Assembly (NCBI RefSeq): GCF_011762005.1
Contig: NZ_JAASQU010000002.1
Coordinates: 1-64,000 of the forward strand
DNA from: Qipengyuania flava
GTDB taxonomy: Bacteria; Pseudomonadota; Alphaproteobacteria; Sphingomonadales; Sphingomonadaceae
DNA: 64,000 nucleotides
Direction: 5' to 3'
Shown piece by piece: positions 54,183 through 63,516 of the stretch. The notes below the pieces were generated by a model. It was not told where the DNA came from, ran no database searches, and saw only the letters and a program-made list of their open reading frames with translations. Within the stretch, counting starts at the first letter, position 1. Every line of letters begins with the position of its first letter. Both the position numbers and the translations under genes were made by a program.

Positions 54183-56297
54183 ATGACCTGTCTTCACCAA
54201 CGCGCCGCCCTGCTGGCGGGCGCAGCCCTCCTCGTCCCTGCTACCGCACAGGCCAGCGAGGAGGCCCAGCCCGAGCGTCGCTATCTGCCGACCGACATTA
54301 TCGTCACGGGCGATAGTGCATCCGATTACGACACGCAGGACGGGTCGAGTGCGACCAAGACCCCGACCCCGCTGATCGACGTGCCGCAGGGCGTGAGCTA
54401 CATCACCGAAGACCAGCTCGAAGACCAGTCGATCCGCCAGCTCAACGAAGCGCTGCGCTATGTCCCGGGTATCAGCATGGAAACCGGCGAGGGCCATCGC
54501 GACGAGGTTTTCATCCGCGGTCAGGAAAGCACGGCCGATTTCTATATCGACGGGCTGCGCGACGACGCGCAATATTACCGCTCGCTCTACAACATCGAAC
54601 GCGTCGAGGTGCTCAAGGGCGCCAATGCGCTGATCTTCGGTCGCGGCGCCGGCGGTGGTGCGATCAACCGCGTCGCGAAACGTGCCGAACTGGGCAGCCA
54701 GGCGATCTCTGGCGAAGCGAGCGTCGACAGTTTCGGCGCATTCGCACTGCTGGCTGACATGAACCAGCCACTGTCGGACAGCGTCGCACTGCGCATCAAT
54801 GGCACATACGAAGAATTCGACAGCCACCGCGACTTTTACGAAGGTCGTTTCATCGGTGTCTCACCGACACTGACCGCGCAGCTCGGCCCGCAGACGACCC
54901 TGATTGCCAGCTATACCTATGACGACGACCGTCGCGTGACCGATCGCGGCATCCCGTCGGTCGACGGCGTTGGCCCGTTGCGCGGATATGACGACACTTT
55001 CTTTGGCGATCCCGCCTTCAACGAGGCCGAAGCGCAGGTCCATATCGGACGCATCCGTCTTGAGCATGATTTCGGCGGTGGGCTAAGTGCGAACGGCACC
55101 ATCCACTATGCCGATTACGACAAGGTCTACGCCAATATCCTGCCCAGCGGTGTCGATACGGCCGCGCAAACCGTCTTCCTTGGCGGCTATCGCGATTACA
55201 CCGATCGCGAGAACTGGATCGGCCAGGGCAATCTGGTCTGGCAGGCGGGCAATGACACGATAGAATCGACCCTGCTGCTGGGCTTCGAAGCGAGCCGGCA
55301 GGACACGCGCAACGGGCGCGACACGGTCAGCTTCACGCGCGCCGCCGTTCCCGGCGGTCTCGATCCGAACGAAACCCCGCTCGCCGATACGATCTTCGTA
55401 CCTCCCTATACGCTCGATGCGGGCGCGCGGCTGCGCAATTCCGAGCTGGATACGCTGAGCTTCTACCTGCAGGAACAGTTGCAGATCGGAGACCACATCG
55501 AACTGGTCGGAGGGCTGCGCTGGGATCGCTTCGACCTCGAGACGCTCGATGTCGTAGGCGGCGTCACGGGCGATCGGGTAGACGAGAAGGTCAGCCCCCG
55601 CTTCGGCGTAATCGTGAAGCCCAATCGCGACCTGTCGATCTACGCTTCCTATGCCGAAAGCTTCCTGCCGCAGGCGGGCGACCAGTTCCTCGTGCTGAGC
55701 CCGACCTCGGCGCAGTTCGAACCCGAGAAGTTCACCAATTACGAACTCGGGGTGAAGTGGGCGCCGCTCGCCAAGGTTCTGGTGACCGCGGCGATCTTCC
55801 GCCTCGACCGGAGCAAGACGCCGTTCACCGATAGCCTGGGCAACACCACGCTAACCGGCGAAAGCCGTGTCGAAGGTTTCGAGATCGGCGCCGTCGGCGA
55901 AATCAGCGACTTCTGGAAAGCCAATATCGGCTACACCTATCTGGATGGCGAACTCCGCTCGGCGAACAGCTTCGGACCTGCGGGCCAACGGCTGCAGCAG
56001 ACGCCGCGGCACCAGATCGCCGCATGGAACCGCTTCGACGTGACGCAGGCGCTGGGCTTCGGCTTCGGGATTATTCATCAATCGGATCAGTATGCGAGCT
56101 TCTCGAACACGGTTGAACTGCCCAGCTATTGGCGCGTCGATGCGGCGGCATTCTACACCGTCAGCGATCGCCTGAGCCTGCAGCTCAATATCGAGAACCT
56201 GTTCGACGAGACCTATTACCCGAGCGCGCACGGCAACAACAACATTCAGCCCGCCGAGCCCTTCAGCGCGCGGATCGGGGTCCGCTTCGCGCTCTAG
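54183..56297 (+). CDS. TonB-dependent siderophore receptor
   Basis: A 704-residue outer-membrane receptor of the siderophore group. The signal peptide is about 24 residues (ending TAQAS). The plug opens DIIVTGDSASDYDTQDGSSA and continues TPTPLIDVPQGVSYITEDQL. FIRGQESTADFYIDGLRDDA and VEVLKGANALIFGRGAGGG are typical of catecholate-type siderophore receptors. The barrel ends ARIGVRFAL. A Fur box at 54123-54141 supports iron regulation. No siderophore biosynthesis genes are in the window, so it probably scavenges foreign siderophores. It overlaps the convergent 2Fe-2S gene by four bases. Confidence 0.95.
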   Translation: MTCLHQRAALLAGAALLVPATAQASEEAQPERRYLPTDIIVTGDSASDYDTQDGSSATKTPTPLIDVPQGVSYITEDQLEDQSIRQLNEALRYVPGISMETGEGHRDEVFIRGQESTADFYIDGLRDDAQYYRSLYNIERVEVLKGANALIFGRGAGGGAINRVAKRAELGSQAISGEASVDSFGAFALLADMNQPLSDSVALRINGTYEEFDSHRDFYEGRFIGVSPTLTAQLGPQTTLIASYTYDDDRRVTDRGIPSVDGVGPLRGYDDTFFGDPAFNEAEAQVHIGRIRLEHDFGGGLSANGTIHYADYDKVYANILPSGVDTAAQTVFLGGYRDYTDRENWIGQGNLVWQAGNDTIESTLLLGFEASRQDTRNGRDTVSFTRAAVPGGLDPNETPLADTIFVPPYTLDAGARLRNSELDTLSFYLQEQLQIGDHIELVGGLRWDRFDLETLDVVGGVTGDRVDEKVSPRFGVIVKPNRDLSIYASYAESFLPQAGDQFLVLSPTSAQFEPEKFTNYELGVKWAPLAKVLVTAAIFRLDRSKTPFTDSLGNTTLTGESRVEGFEIGAVGEISDFWKANIGYTYLDGELRSANSFGPAGQRLQQTPRHQIAAWNRFDVTQALGFGFGIIHQSDQYASFSNTVELPSYWRVDAAAFYTVSDRLSLQLNIENLFDETYYPSAHGNNNIQPAEPFSARIGVRFAL

Positions 56298-56842
56298 TCG
56301 CGCGTCGCCGGTGCGCTGATTGCGGGGACCTCGCGCGCGGCGTCCTCGGCATTGATGCCCGGCGCGGGCGCGGCGCTGATGGTCTCGGCCCGCCGCGCCA
56401 CCCGCCCCGCGCGTTCGATCGCGCGGACCAGCCGCGGGTAAACACCGCAGCGGCACAAATTGGGGATGGCGGCCTTGATCTCGGCCTCGCTCGGCGAGGC
56501 GGTCTTGGCCAGCAGCGCGCTGGCGGCCATCGCGATGCCGGGCGTGCAATAGCCGCACTGGATCGCCTGCTCGGCCACCAGCGCCTGCTGCACCGGATGC
56601 GACCGATCACGGCTGAGCCCCTCGATCGTGGTGATGAAACGCCCTTCGGCCTCAGAAATTGTGATCAGGCACGATCGCAGCGCCTCGCCATCGACATGCA
56701 CCATGCAGGCGCCGCAATCCCCCTCGCCGCAGCCATATTTGGTGCCGGTCAGATTGGCCGCATCGCGCAAGGCCCACAACAGGGGGGTATCGGGATCCAT
56801 CAGGAAGCGCATCGGCTTCCCGTTCACGGTCATGCTGGTCAT
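56294..56842 (-). CDS. 2Fe-2S subunit of a molybdenum hydroxylase (xanthine dehydrogenase family small subunit)
   Basis: A 182-residue electron-transfer subunit with two [2Fe-2S] clusters. The first cluster uses Cys38, 43, 46 and 58 (YGCGEGDCGACMVHVDGEAL, RSCLI). The second uses Cys96, 99, 130 and 132 (QCGYCTPGIA, NLCRCGVY). This matches isoquinoline 1-oxidoreductase or CO/xanthine dehydrogenase small subunits. The C-terminal 35 residues are an extra Ala/Pro-rich tail. The molybdopterin large subunit is not adjacent, so this is an orphan in the window. ATG 56842. Confidence 0.9.
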   Translation of the reverse strand: MTSMTVNGKPMRFLMDPDTPLLWALRDAANLTGTKYGCGEGDCGACMVHVDGEALRSCLITISEAEGRFITTIEGLSRDRSHPVQQALVAEQAIQCGYCTPGIAMAASALLAKTASPSEAEIKAAIPNLCRCGVYPRLVRAIERAGRVARRAETISAAPAPGINAEDAAREVPAISAPATRD

Positions 56843-56866
56843 GCGCGGCGCGGCCTGTGTCTGGGC

Positions 56867-57634
56867 TTAGTACTTCCAGCTGTCGTCGATCTTCGACACG
56901 CGGCGCTTCCACGCTTCGAAATCGAACACACCCGCGCCGCCCTGCGATTGCATCACCGACAGATCGCGCTGGTGCACATCGACGACTTCCTGCGAGATGA
57001 CATTGGCTTCACCCTGGCTCAGCGTGGCAACCTGGATTTCGCAGGCGCGCTGCAGCGCCCACATCTTCACGAACATCCCCTGGATGGTCTTATCCATCAC
57101 CACCGGCCCGTGATTGCGCAGCATCAGGATCGAATTGTTGCCGAGGTTCTGGACCAGCCGTTCGCCTTCTTCGGCGCGAACGGTGACGCCTTCGAAATCG
57201 TGATAGCCGATCTGCCCCTGGAAATTGCAGGCATAGAAATTGGTCGGGAGCAATCCGTCCTTGTGGCTGCACACCGCCATGGTGGCGGTTGTATGCACGT
57301 GGCAGATCGCATTCGCGCGTTCGCCCAGCTTCTCGTGGAAGTAGGCGTGCTGGGTGAAGCCCGCCTTGTTGACCATATATTGCGACGGTCCGACATTGTT
57401 GCCCTCGACGTCGATCTTGACGAGGTTCGACGCGGTCACTTCATCGTAGAGCAGCCCGAAAGGATTGATGAGGAAGACATTTTCCTCCCCCGGAACGGCA
57501 ACCGAAATGTGATTGTAGATACTCTCGCCCCAGCCGAGATGATCGAAAATGCGATAGCAGGCCGCCAGGTCCTGTCGCGCCTGCCATTCGGCGTCGCTGC
57601 ATTCGAAATCGCGGGTCTTCATCTGGGTGGCCAT
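56867..57634 (-). CDS. Class II aldolase/adducin family protein
   Basis: A 255-residue metal-dependent protein of the class II aldolase fold (fuculose-phosphate aldolase / adducin head). The metal-binding His pair is in ICHVHTTATMAV and a third His is in MLRNHGPVVM. NHISVAVPGEENVFLINPFG is the N-terminal family segment. Many members near oxidoreductases have unknown substrates. I chose ATG 57634 (GGAGAG upstream). It sits 24 bp upstream of the orphan 2Fe-2S subunit on the same strand. Confidence 0.9.
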   Translation of the reverse strand: MATQMKTRDFECSDAEWQARQDLAACYRIFDHLGWGESIYNHISVAVPGEENVFLINPFGLLYDEVTASNLVKIDVEGNNVGPSQYMVNKAGFTQHAYFHEKLGERANAICHVHTTATMAVCSHKDGLLPTNFYACNFQGQIGYHDFEGVTVRAEEGERLVQNLGNNSILMLRNHGPVVMDKTIQGMFVKMWALQRACEIQVATLSQGEANVISQEVVDVHQRDLSVMQSQGGAGVFDFEAWKRRVSKIDDSWKY

Positions 57635-57754
57635 GGCTCGATCTCTCCGTAGGGTCTTGTTTCGAGACCTGTATCGCACGCACTTGCGCTACTCCGCAAG
57701 CGGGCAGGACTTCATGCTAGGCAAGTCCCGGTTCGCCCGCTAACGCCGCCAGCG

Positions 57755-59122
57755 ATGAGCGAGATGGCCAAACTGACCCGCGGCACCATTCGCGGCCATC
57801 TCGTAAGCCAGACGCTGCCGATGATCTTCGGCGTTGCCGCGATCATGTCGGTCGGATTGATCGATGCCTATTTCATCGGCCAGCTTGGCGCGCAGGAACT
57901 GGCGGCAGTCAGCTTCATCTTCCCGATCACCATCGCGCTCTCCAGTCTCGGCGTGGGCGTGATGGTCGGGATCAATTCGGTGATTGCGCGGGCGCTTGGC
58001 GAAGGTGATGAAAAACGGGCCGAACGCCGCGCCAACTTCGGCGCGGTCTTCGCACTGGCTACCGGGATCTTGCTGGGTCTGGTCCTGTACCTGCTGCTCG
58101 ACCCGCTGTTCCGGCTGATGCAGGCATCGGAGGAACTGCTGCCGCTGATCGGCGAATACATGCGCCCCTATGCGCTGGGACTGCCCGTGATGCTGCTCCA
58201 GATGGGGCTCAATGGCGTGCTCCGCGGACAGGGCGAGGCACGCAAGACCAGCTTTGTTTCGATCACGTATTCGGTCGCGAACTGGGCGCTCGACCCGATC
58301 CTGATCACCGGGGCGTTCGGTTTCGGCGGGTTCGGCGTCGCGGGCGCGGCCTACGCCACGATCGCGGGCTTTTTCATCGCGATCCTGATGGCGCTGTGGC
58401 TGATCAAGGGCGCGCGCCTGCAGATCAACCCGACCGCGATCCGCGAATGCGATCTTGGCGCCTCGAGCAAAGCGATCCTGTCGGTGGCCGGGCCGGCGGC
58501 GTTCTCCAACGCGATCAATCCGATCGGCCTCTCGGTCCTGACTGCGCTGCTTGCCAGCCAGGGGCAGGCGGCGGTGGCCGGGTTCGGCGCAGCCGGCCGG
58601 TTGCAGAGTTTCGCGGTGGTCCCGCTGCTTGCCCTGTCGGGATCGATCGGCGCGATCGTGGGCCAGAACTGGGGCGCGCGGCAGGCCGACCGCTCGCGCC
58701 GCGCGATGTGGTGGTCGGGCCTGTTCTGCATCGGCTACGGTCTTGCCATCGCGCTGGTGCTGTACTTCACCGGAGACTGGTTCGCCGATATCTTCACCGA
58801 CGACCCGGCGGTCATCGAGGAATTCTCGCGCTATCTGAAAATCTCGGTCTGGGGCTACGCCGGTTTCGGACTGCTGATCGTGGCCAATGGCGCACTCAAT
58901 GCGGTCGACAAGGCAGGCTTCGCACTCGCGCAGAGCGCAGCGCGGGTCTTCCTGGTGATGCTGCCCTTCGGCTGGATCCTGCGCGCGCAATGGGGTTCTT
59001 CGGCGATCTATGCCGCGGAACTGGTTGCCAATCTGGCGGGGGGCGCTCTGGCAGCTTTCATCGTCTGGCGCGTGCTGCGCGACGGTCCGCAAGATCGCGC
59101 GAGCATTCAAACCAATACTTAA
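57755..59122 (+). CDS. MATE family efflux transporter
   Basis: A 455-residue inner-membrane exporter with 12 predicted helices in two MatE repeats (about 18-180 and 245-410). SVGLIDAYFIGQLG in helix 2 and GMQGVL-like LQMGLNGVLRGQGE are typical. It is driven by Na+ or H+ and exports cationic compounds or drugs. The substrate is unknown. It starts at ATG 57755 and lies divergent from the aldolase gene, 46 bp before cheA. Confidence 0.93.
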   Translation: MSEMAKLTRGTIRGHLVSQTLPMIFGVAAIMSVGLIDAYFIGQLGAQELAAVSFIFPITIALSSLGVGVMVGINSVIARALGEGDEKRAERRANFGAVFALATGILLGLVLYLLLDPLFRLMQASEELLPLIGEYMRPYALGLPVMLLQMGLNGVLRGQGEARKTSFVSITYSVANWALDPILITGAFGFGGFGVAGAAYATIAGFFIAILMALWLIKGARLQINPTAIRECDLGASSKAILSVAGPAAFSNAINPIGLSVLTALLASQGQAAVAGFGAAGRLQSFAVVPLLALSGSIGAIVGQNWGARQADRSRRAMWWSGLFCIGYGLAIALVLYFTGDWFADIFTDDPAVIEEFSRYLKISVWGYAGFGLLIVANGALNAVDKAGFALAQSAARVFLVMLPFGWILRAQWGSSAIYAAELVANLAGGALAAFIVWRVLRDGPQDRASIQTNT

Positions 59123-59168
59123 CCATCTTCCTCCATAGCCTCCCGCATCATGCGAGGGGCAATGGAAC

Positions 59169-61556
59169 ATGGATGACCTGCTGGCGGATTTCGTCGCCGA
59201 AACCCGCGAAATGCTGGAAGCCAGCGGCGGCGAGATCGTCGCCTGGGAAGCCGATCCGTCGGACAAGGCACGACTGGATACGATCTTCCGTTTCGTACAC
59301 ACGGTGAAAGGCAATTGCGGCTTCTTCGATTTCCCGCGGCTGGAAAGGCTCAGCCACGCGGCGGAAGACGCGCTTGCGGAATGCCGTGGCGGACGTCGCG
59401 AGCCCGACCCCGTGCTGGTATCCGCCGTGCTGGCGATCATCGACCGCATCAGCGCCATGACCGATGCGATCGAGGCGGAAGAGGAATTCCCCGAAGGCGG
59501 CGACGACGAACTGATCGCTGCGCTGCAACCCGGCGATACCCCCGGCGCCGCGATTGCGTCCAAACCCGCAGCGAAACAGGTCGAGGCCCCCGCCGCCGAC
59601 AATGACGATGCGGCCCCGAAGGCTGCGCGCAGCAATGGCGTGCAACGATCCATCCGTTTGCCGACCGAATTGCTCGATGAAGTAATGAAGGGCGTGTCGG
59701 ACATGGTGCTGGCGCGCAACGATCTTGCCCGGCGATTGCGCGAAGCGGGCGAACAACCCACCATCGACGGCCCCTTCGACCGGCTCAGCACGATCCTGGC
59801 CGATGTCCGCAACGCCATTACGCGCATGCGGATGCAGCGGCTCGAGCATCTGTTCGGTTCGCTTCCGCGGCTGGTGCGCGACCTGTCTACCGAACTCGGC
59901 AAGCAGGTAATGGTCGATTTCGAAGGCGGCGAAGTCGAACTCGACCGCGAAATGGTCGAGATGGTGCGCGACCCGCTCACCCATATCATCCGCAATGCGA
60001 TCGATCATGGCCTCGAAGGACCCGGCGAACGCATCAAGGGCAACAAGCGCGAAATCGGGTTGCTCAAATTTGCCGCGCGCCAGTCTGGCAACCAGATCAC
60101 GCTGACGATCACCGATGACGGGCGCGGCATCAACACCGAACGGCTGGCGGCCAAGGCGGTGGCCGCGGGCATCTATAGCCAGGCCGAAATCGACAGCATG
60201 TCGGAACGGCGCAAACACTATCTTATCTTCGAACCCGGCCTGTCGACCGCGGACGAGGTGAGCGCAGTTTCCGGGCGCGGCGTCGGCATGGATGTCGTGC
60301 GCGCCAATATCGAGCGCGTCGGCGGATCGATCGATGTCGCCAGCAAGCCGGGTGAAGGCACCAGCTTCTATCTCAAGCTGCCGCTGACGCTGAGCATCAT
60401 TGCCGCGCTGACGGTCGGCAGCGGTGGGCAGCACTATGCGATCCCGCGCAGTTACGTCGAAGAAATCGTCTTCGGTTCGAGCGATCACGTCGAGTTCGCG
60501 CAGGCAGGCGCCCGGCGGCTCGTCACCTTTCGCGGCAAGCGGGTGCCCTGTCTCTCGCTCGGTGAAATTCTCGGCACCGAGGAGCCCGAGGGCACCGCAT
60601 GGGAGAGCAAGACGCTGGTCCTCGTCCGACTGGCGAGCGACGATATCTTCGCGCTTGCCGTCGATCGGGTCTACGACCACGAGGATGTGGTGGTGAAACC
60701 GATTGCTCCGGCTATCATGGAAACCGGCCTCTATGCGGGCACGACGCTGCTCGACGACGGCCGCCCGATGATGCTGCTCGACCTGCCCAGCATCGCGCAG
60801 AAGCAGCAGTTGGTGAACGAGATGCGCAGCGCCACGCGCGTGGTCGAGGAAGAAGCGGTCGAATCGCGCAAGACGCATTCGATCATGCTGTTTACCGGCC
60901 TCGACGGTCGGCGCCGCGCGGTTCGGCTTGAGCTGGTCCGCCGGATCGACACCATCGCGCGCGAGGCGATCGACATCGACGGGGCGCGGGTCCAGGCGGT
61001 CATCGACGGCACGATCTTCCCCCTGGTGGGCCACGAACATGGCGAACTGCCGGAAGAAAGGTGCCGCCTGCTGCGCCTTTCGGACGGCGACAGCGAGCTT
61101 GTGTACGTGGTTCGCGAAGTGCTCGACGCTGCCGACATGGATGGCGACATCATTCCTTCCGCTACCGATCCGCTGGTCGAAGGCGTGACGCTGATCGGCG
61201 AACGCCCTGTGCCCGTGATCGACGGACACGCGCTCTTCGCGGCGCACAGCGCGCCGAAACGGGAGGTCCAACCGATGACCTGCCGCCTGCCTGCCGGTAG
61301 CGACTGGGCACACACGATCCTCGAACCGCTGATCGAAGCCGCGGGTTATCGAGTCGCGGGCGACCACGAGGAGCAGGCCGACGTCGCGATCGAGCTGGCC
61401 GAGCAGGAAGAAAGCACCCCTGCGAGCGCGCATCACGTCATCCGCCTGCGCCACGAACCCGAAGCGGTCACCGGCACCGCCGACAGCATCTACCGCTACG
61501 ACCGCGACGCCTTGCTCGCGGCCCTCAAACAGGCCCGCATGGGGAAAACGGCATGA
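59169..61556 (+). CDS. cheA: Chemotaxis histidine kinase CheA with extra CheW-like and receiver-like domains
   Basis: A 795-residue cytoplasmic kinase. The Hpt domain carries the phosphorylated His44 in FRFVHTVKGNCGFF. A linker (about 110-155), dimerisation helices and the ATP-binding domain follow (about 255-400; N-box HIIRNAIDHGLEGPGE, DDGRGIN, GRGVGMDVVRANIE). A CheW-like coupling domain covers about 405-545. A second CheW-like stretch lies at about 570-690. The last 95 residues (DWAHTILEPLIEAAGYRVAG, ADVAIELAEQ) resemble a receiver domain without a clear phosphoacceptor Asp. It is the first gene of cheA-W-Y-B-R. Confidence 0.95.
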   Translation: MDDLLADFVAETREMLEASGGEIVAWEADPSDKARLDTIFRFVHTVKGNCGFFDFPRLERLSHAAEDALAECRGGRREPDPVLVSAVLAIIDRISAMTDAIEAEEEFPEGGDDELIAALQPGDTPGAAIASKPAAKQVEAPAADNDDAAPKAARSNGVQRSIRLPTELLDEVMKGVSDMVLARNDLARRLREAGEQPTIDGPFDRLSTILADVRNAITRMRMQRLEHLFGSLPRLVRDLSTELGKQVMVDFEGGEVELDREMVEMVRDPLTHIIRNAIDHGLEGPGERIKGNKREIGLLKFAARQSGNQITLTITDDGRGINTERLAAKAVAAGIYSQAEIDSMSERRKHYLIFEPGLSTADEVSAVSGRGVGMDVVRANIERVGGSIDVASKPGEGTSFYLKLPLTLSIIAALTVGSGGQHYAIPRSYVEEIVFGSSDHVEFAQAGARRLVTFRGKRVPCLSLGEILGTEEPEGTAWESKTLVLVRLASDDIFALAVDRVYDHEDVVVKPIAPAIMETGLYAGTTLLDDGRPMMLLDLPSIAQKQQLVNEMRSATRVVEEEAVESRKTHSIMLFTGLDGRRRAVRLELVRRIDTIAREAIDIDGARVQAVIDGTIFPLVGHEHGELPEERCRLLRLSDGDSELVYVVREVLDAADMDGDIIPSATDPLVEGVTLIGERPVPVIDGHALFAAHSAPKREVQPMTCRLPAGSDWAHTILEPLIEAAGYRVAGDHEEQADVAIELAEQEESTPASAHHVIRLRHEPEAVTGTADSIYRYDRDALLAALKQARMGKTA

Positions 61557-61990
61557 ACGAACTCCTGCTTATGTGCATGATCGCCGGTCGCCGCGCGGCT
61601 ATCCCCGCGATCCGCGTGCAATCTGTGATCGAGATCGACGAGATCACGCCCATTCCGGGTGCCCCATCCTTCATCCGCGGGCTGACCGCCTTGCGCAGCC
61701 AGGCGCTGACCGTGATCGATTGCACCGTGGCGCTGGGGCTTGAGCCGGGGGAAACGCCGACACAACAACGCGCCGCGGTGGTCGACATCGAAGGCCATCT
61801 CTACGCCTTACTGGTCGATGCCGCCTATGACGTCGGCGAAGCGCGCAGCGAGCCGATCGAGGTTCCCGGCGGTTTCGGCCCCGGCTGGCAGGCAGCCGCG
61901 CGCGGGATGGTCGAAACCGATGGCGGGCCGACCCTGCTGATCGAAGTGGAAAAGCTGGTCACAGCGCCGGTCGCGCAGGTGGCAGCTTAA
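61553..61990 (+). CDS. cheW: Chemotaxis coupling protein CheW
   Basis: A 145-residue adaptor that joins chemoreceptors to CheA. The SH3-like double domain shows MIAGRRAAIPAIRVQSVIEI, the conserved PSFIRGLTALRSQALTVIDC and LLVDAAYDVGEA. Length is normal. The ATG at 61553 overlaps the cheA stop (ATGA), so the proteins are coupled. Confidence 0.94.
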   Translation: MNELLLMCMIAGRRAAIPAIRVQSVIEIDEITPIPGAPSFIRGLTALRSQALTVIDCTVALGLEPGETPTQQRAAVVDIEGHLYALLVDAAYDVGEARSEPIEVPGGFGPGWQAAARGMVETDGGPTLLIEVEKLVTAPVAQVAA

Positions 61991-62044
61991 GCGAATAGTT
62001 ACCCTCTGCCGATACGAATGGCTCGAAACACCAGAGGTCACGAA

Positions 62045-62410
62045 ATGAAATCCTGCCTAATCGTCGATGATTCACGCGTCATCCGCAAGGTCTCGAGACA
62101 TATCCTCGAGACCCTCGGCTTCACCGTCGAGGAGGCCGAGAACGGCCAGGAAGGCCTCGACAAATGCGCCGAGACCATGCCCGACGTGGTCCTGCTCGAC
62201 TGGAACATGCCTGTCATGACCGGTATCGAATTCATCACCCAGCTGCGCCAGCGCGAAGGCGGCGACAAGCCCAAGGTGGTGTTCTGCACGACCGAGAACG
62301 ACGTGGCGCATATCCGCGAGGCGATCAGCGCCGGTGCGGACGAATACGTCATGAAGCCGTTCGATCACGAAACGCTGCAGATCAAGCTCCAGCTTGTCGG
62401 CATGGCCTGA
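62045..62410 (+). CDS. cheY: Response regulator CheY
   Basis: A 121-residue single receiver domain. The acidic pair is Asp8-Asp9 (LIVDDSRV), the phosphoacceptor is Asp52 in LLDWNMPVMTG, and the switch Thr and conserved Lys are in VFCTTEN and YVMKPFD. Phosphorylated CheY acts on the flagellar motor or a related output. I chose ATG 62045, preceded by AGAGGTCACGAA; the longer frame from 62018 is not needed. It sits between cheW and cheB. Confidence 0.95.
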   Translation: MKSCLIVDDSRVIRKVSRHILETLGFTVEEAENGQEGLDKCAETMPDVVLLDWNMPVMTGIEFITQLRQREGGDKPKVVFCTTENDVAHIREAISAGADEYVMKPFDHETLQIKLQLVGMA

Positions 62411-62421
62411 GGAGCGCTGAC

Positions 62422-63516
62422 ATGGGCGCCCCCCTCCGCTCCGAAACGCTGACAAGAAAGCCCCGCGGGTTCTGCACGGATCCGGTGCGGGTCATGATCG
62501 TCGACGATTCGCTGACCGTGCGCACGGTGTTCTCGCGCATGATCAAGCAGGAACACGACATGGTCATCGTGGGCACGGCAAACACCGCCGAGGCAGGGTT
62601 GTCGGATCTTCCCGGCGCCGCGCCGGACGTGATGATGCTCGACCTCGAAATGCCCGGGATGGGCGGTCTCGAGGCGCTGCCCAAGATTATGGAGATCGCG
62701 CCGAAGACCAAGGTGCTGGTCATTTCGTCGCTGACCGCCGACGGCGCCGAATCGACGGTCAAGGCGCTCTCGCTGGGCGCCGCCGACACCATGCTCAAGC
62801 CGCGCCCCGGCGGGTTCGACGACGATTACAAGGCCGGTCTGCTCGGCAAGATCCGCGCGCTCAAGGGGCTCCCGCCCGAAGAAACCGAACAGGCGGCGCC
62901 CTCGTCTGCAAACGTGCCCCAGGTCGGCAAGCCGCCCCAGGCGATTGCGATCGGCGCCTCCACCGGCGGGATCCACGCGCTCAACCTGTTCCTGCGCCAG
63001 GTGCCGCAGAACTTCGACCTGCCGATCCTGGTTACCCAGCATCTGCCCGCGAGCTTCATCCCGGTCTTTGCGCAGCAAATGGAGATGGCGGGCAACCGTC
63101 CCGCCGTGCTGGCCGACGAAGGTACGGTTATCGAACGTGGCAAGATCTACATCGCGCCCGGGCACGGCCATATGGTGGTCCGCAAGGCCGGTGGGCGCCG
63201 CGTGATCGGTCTCGCCTATCACCCGGTCAAGAGTGGCTGCATGCCGTCGGTCGACCCGATGTTCGAGACGCTGGCCGAAGCTTATGACGGGCATGTTTCG
63301 GGCGTCTTGCTGTCGGGCATGGGCCGCGATGGCACCGATGGCGCGCAGGCTTTGCTGTCGGCGGGTGGAACCATGTTCGCCCAGAATGCCGAAACCTGCG
63401 CGGTGTGGGGCATGCCGCGCGCCATTAGCGAGATGGGACTTGCCGCCGCTGTCCTGCCGCCGGCCGAACTGGCCGACGCATTGCTCGACAGCGTCGGAGC
63501 CGACGCATGGCGGTAA
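62422..63516 (+). CDS. cheB: Chemotaxis glutamate methylesterase CheB
   Basis: A 364-residue protein that removes methyl groups from chemoreceptors to reset sensitivity. The N-terminal receiver has Asp74 in MMLDLEMPGMGG as phosphoacceptor. The catalytic domain has Ser180 in AIGASTGG, His207 in TQHLPASF and an Asp near LLSGMGRDGTDGA. GGAG lies before ATG 62422, 12 bp after cheY. It overlaps cheR by 10 bases. Confidence 0.96.
   Translation: MGAPLRSETLTRKPRGFCTDPVRVMIVDDSLTVRTVFSRMIKQEHDMVIVGTANTAEAGLSDLPGAAPDVMMLDLEMPGMGGLEALPKIMEIAPKTKVLVISSLTADGAESTVKALSLGAADTMLKPRPGGFDDDYKAGLLGKIRALKGLPPEETEQAAPSSANVPQVGKPPQAIAIGASTGGIHALNLFLRQVPQNFDLPILVTQHLPASFIPVFAQQMEMAGNRPAVLADEGTVIERGKIYIAPGHGHMVVRKAGGRRVIGLAYHPVKSGCMPSVDPMFETLAEAYDGHVSGVLLSGMGRDGTDGAQALLSAGGTMFAQNAETCAVWGMPRAISEMGLAAAVLPPAELADALLDSVGADAWR

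Noticed and set aside
57740-61454. Two long minus-strand open frames (about 750 codons each) opposite the MATE and cheA genes
   Set aside because: Both are mirror frames of well-supported genes on the + strand, with no domain signature and no ribosome binding site.
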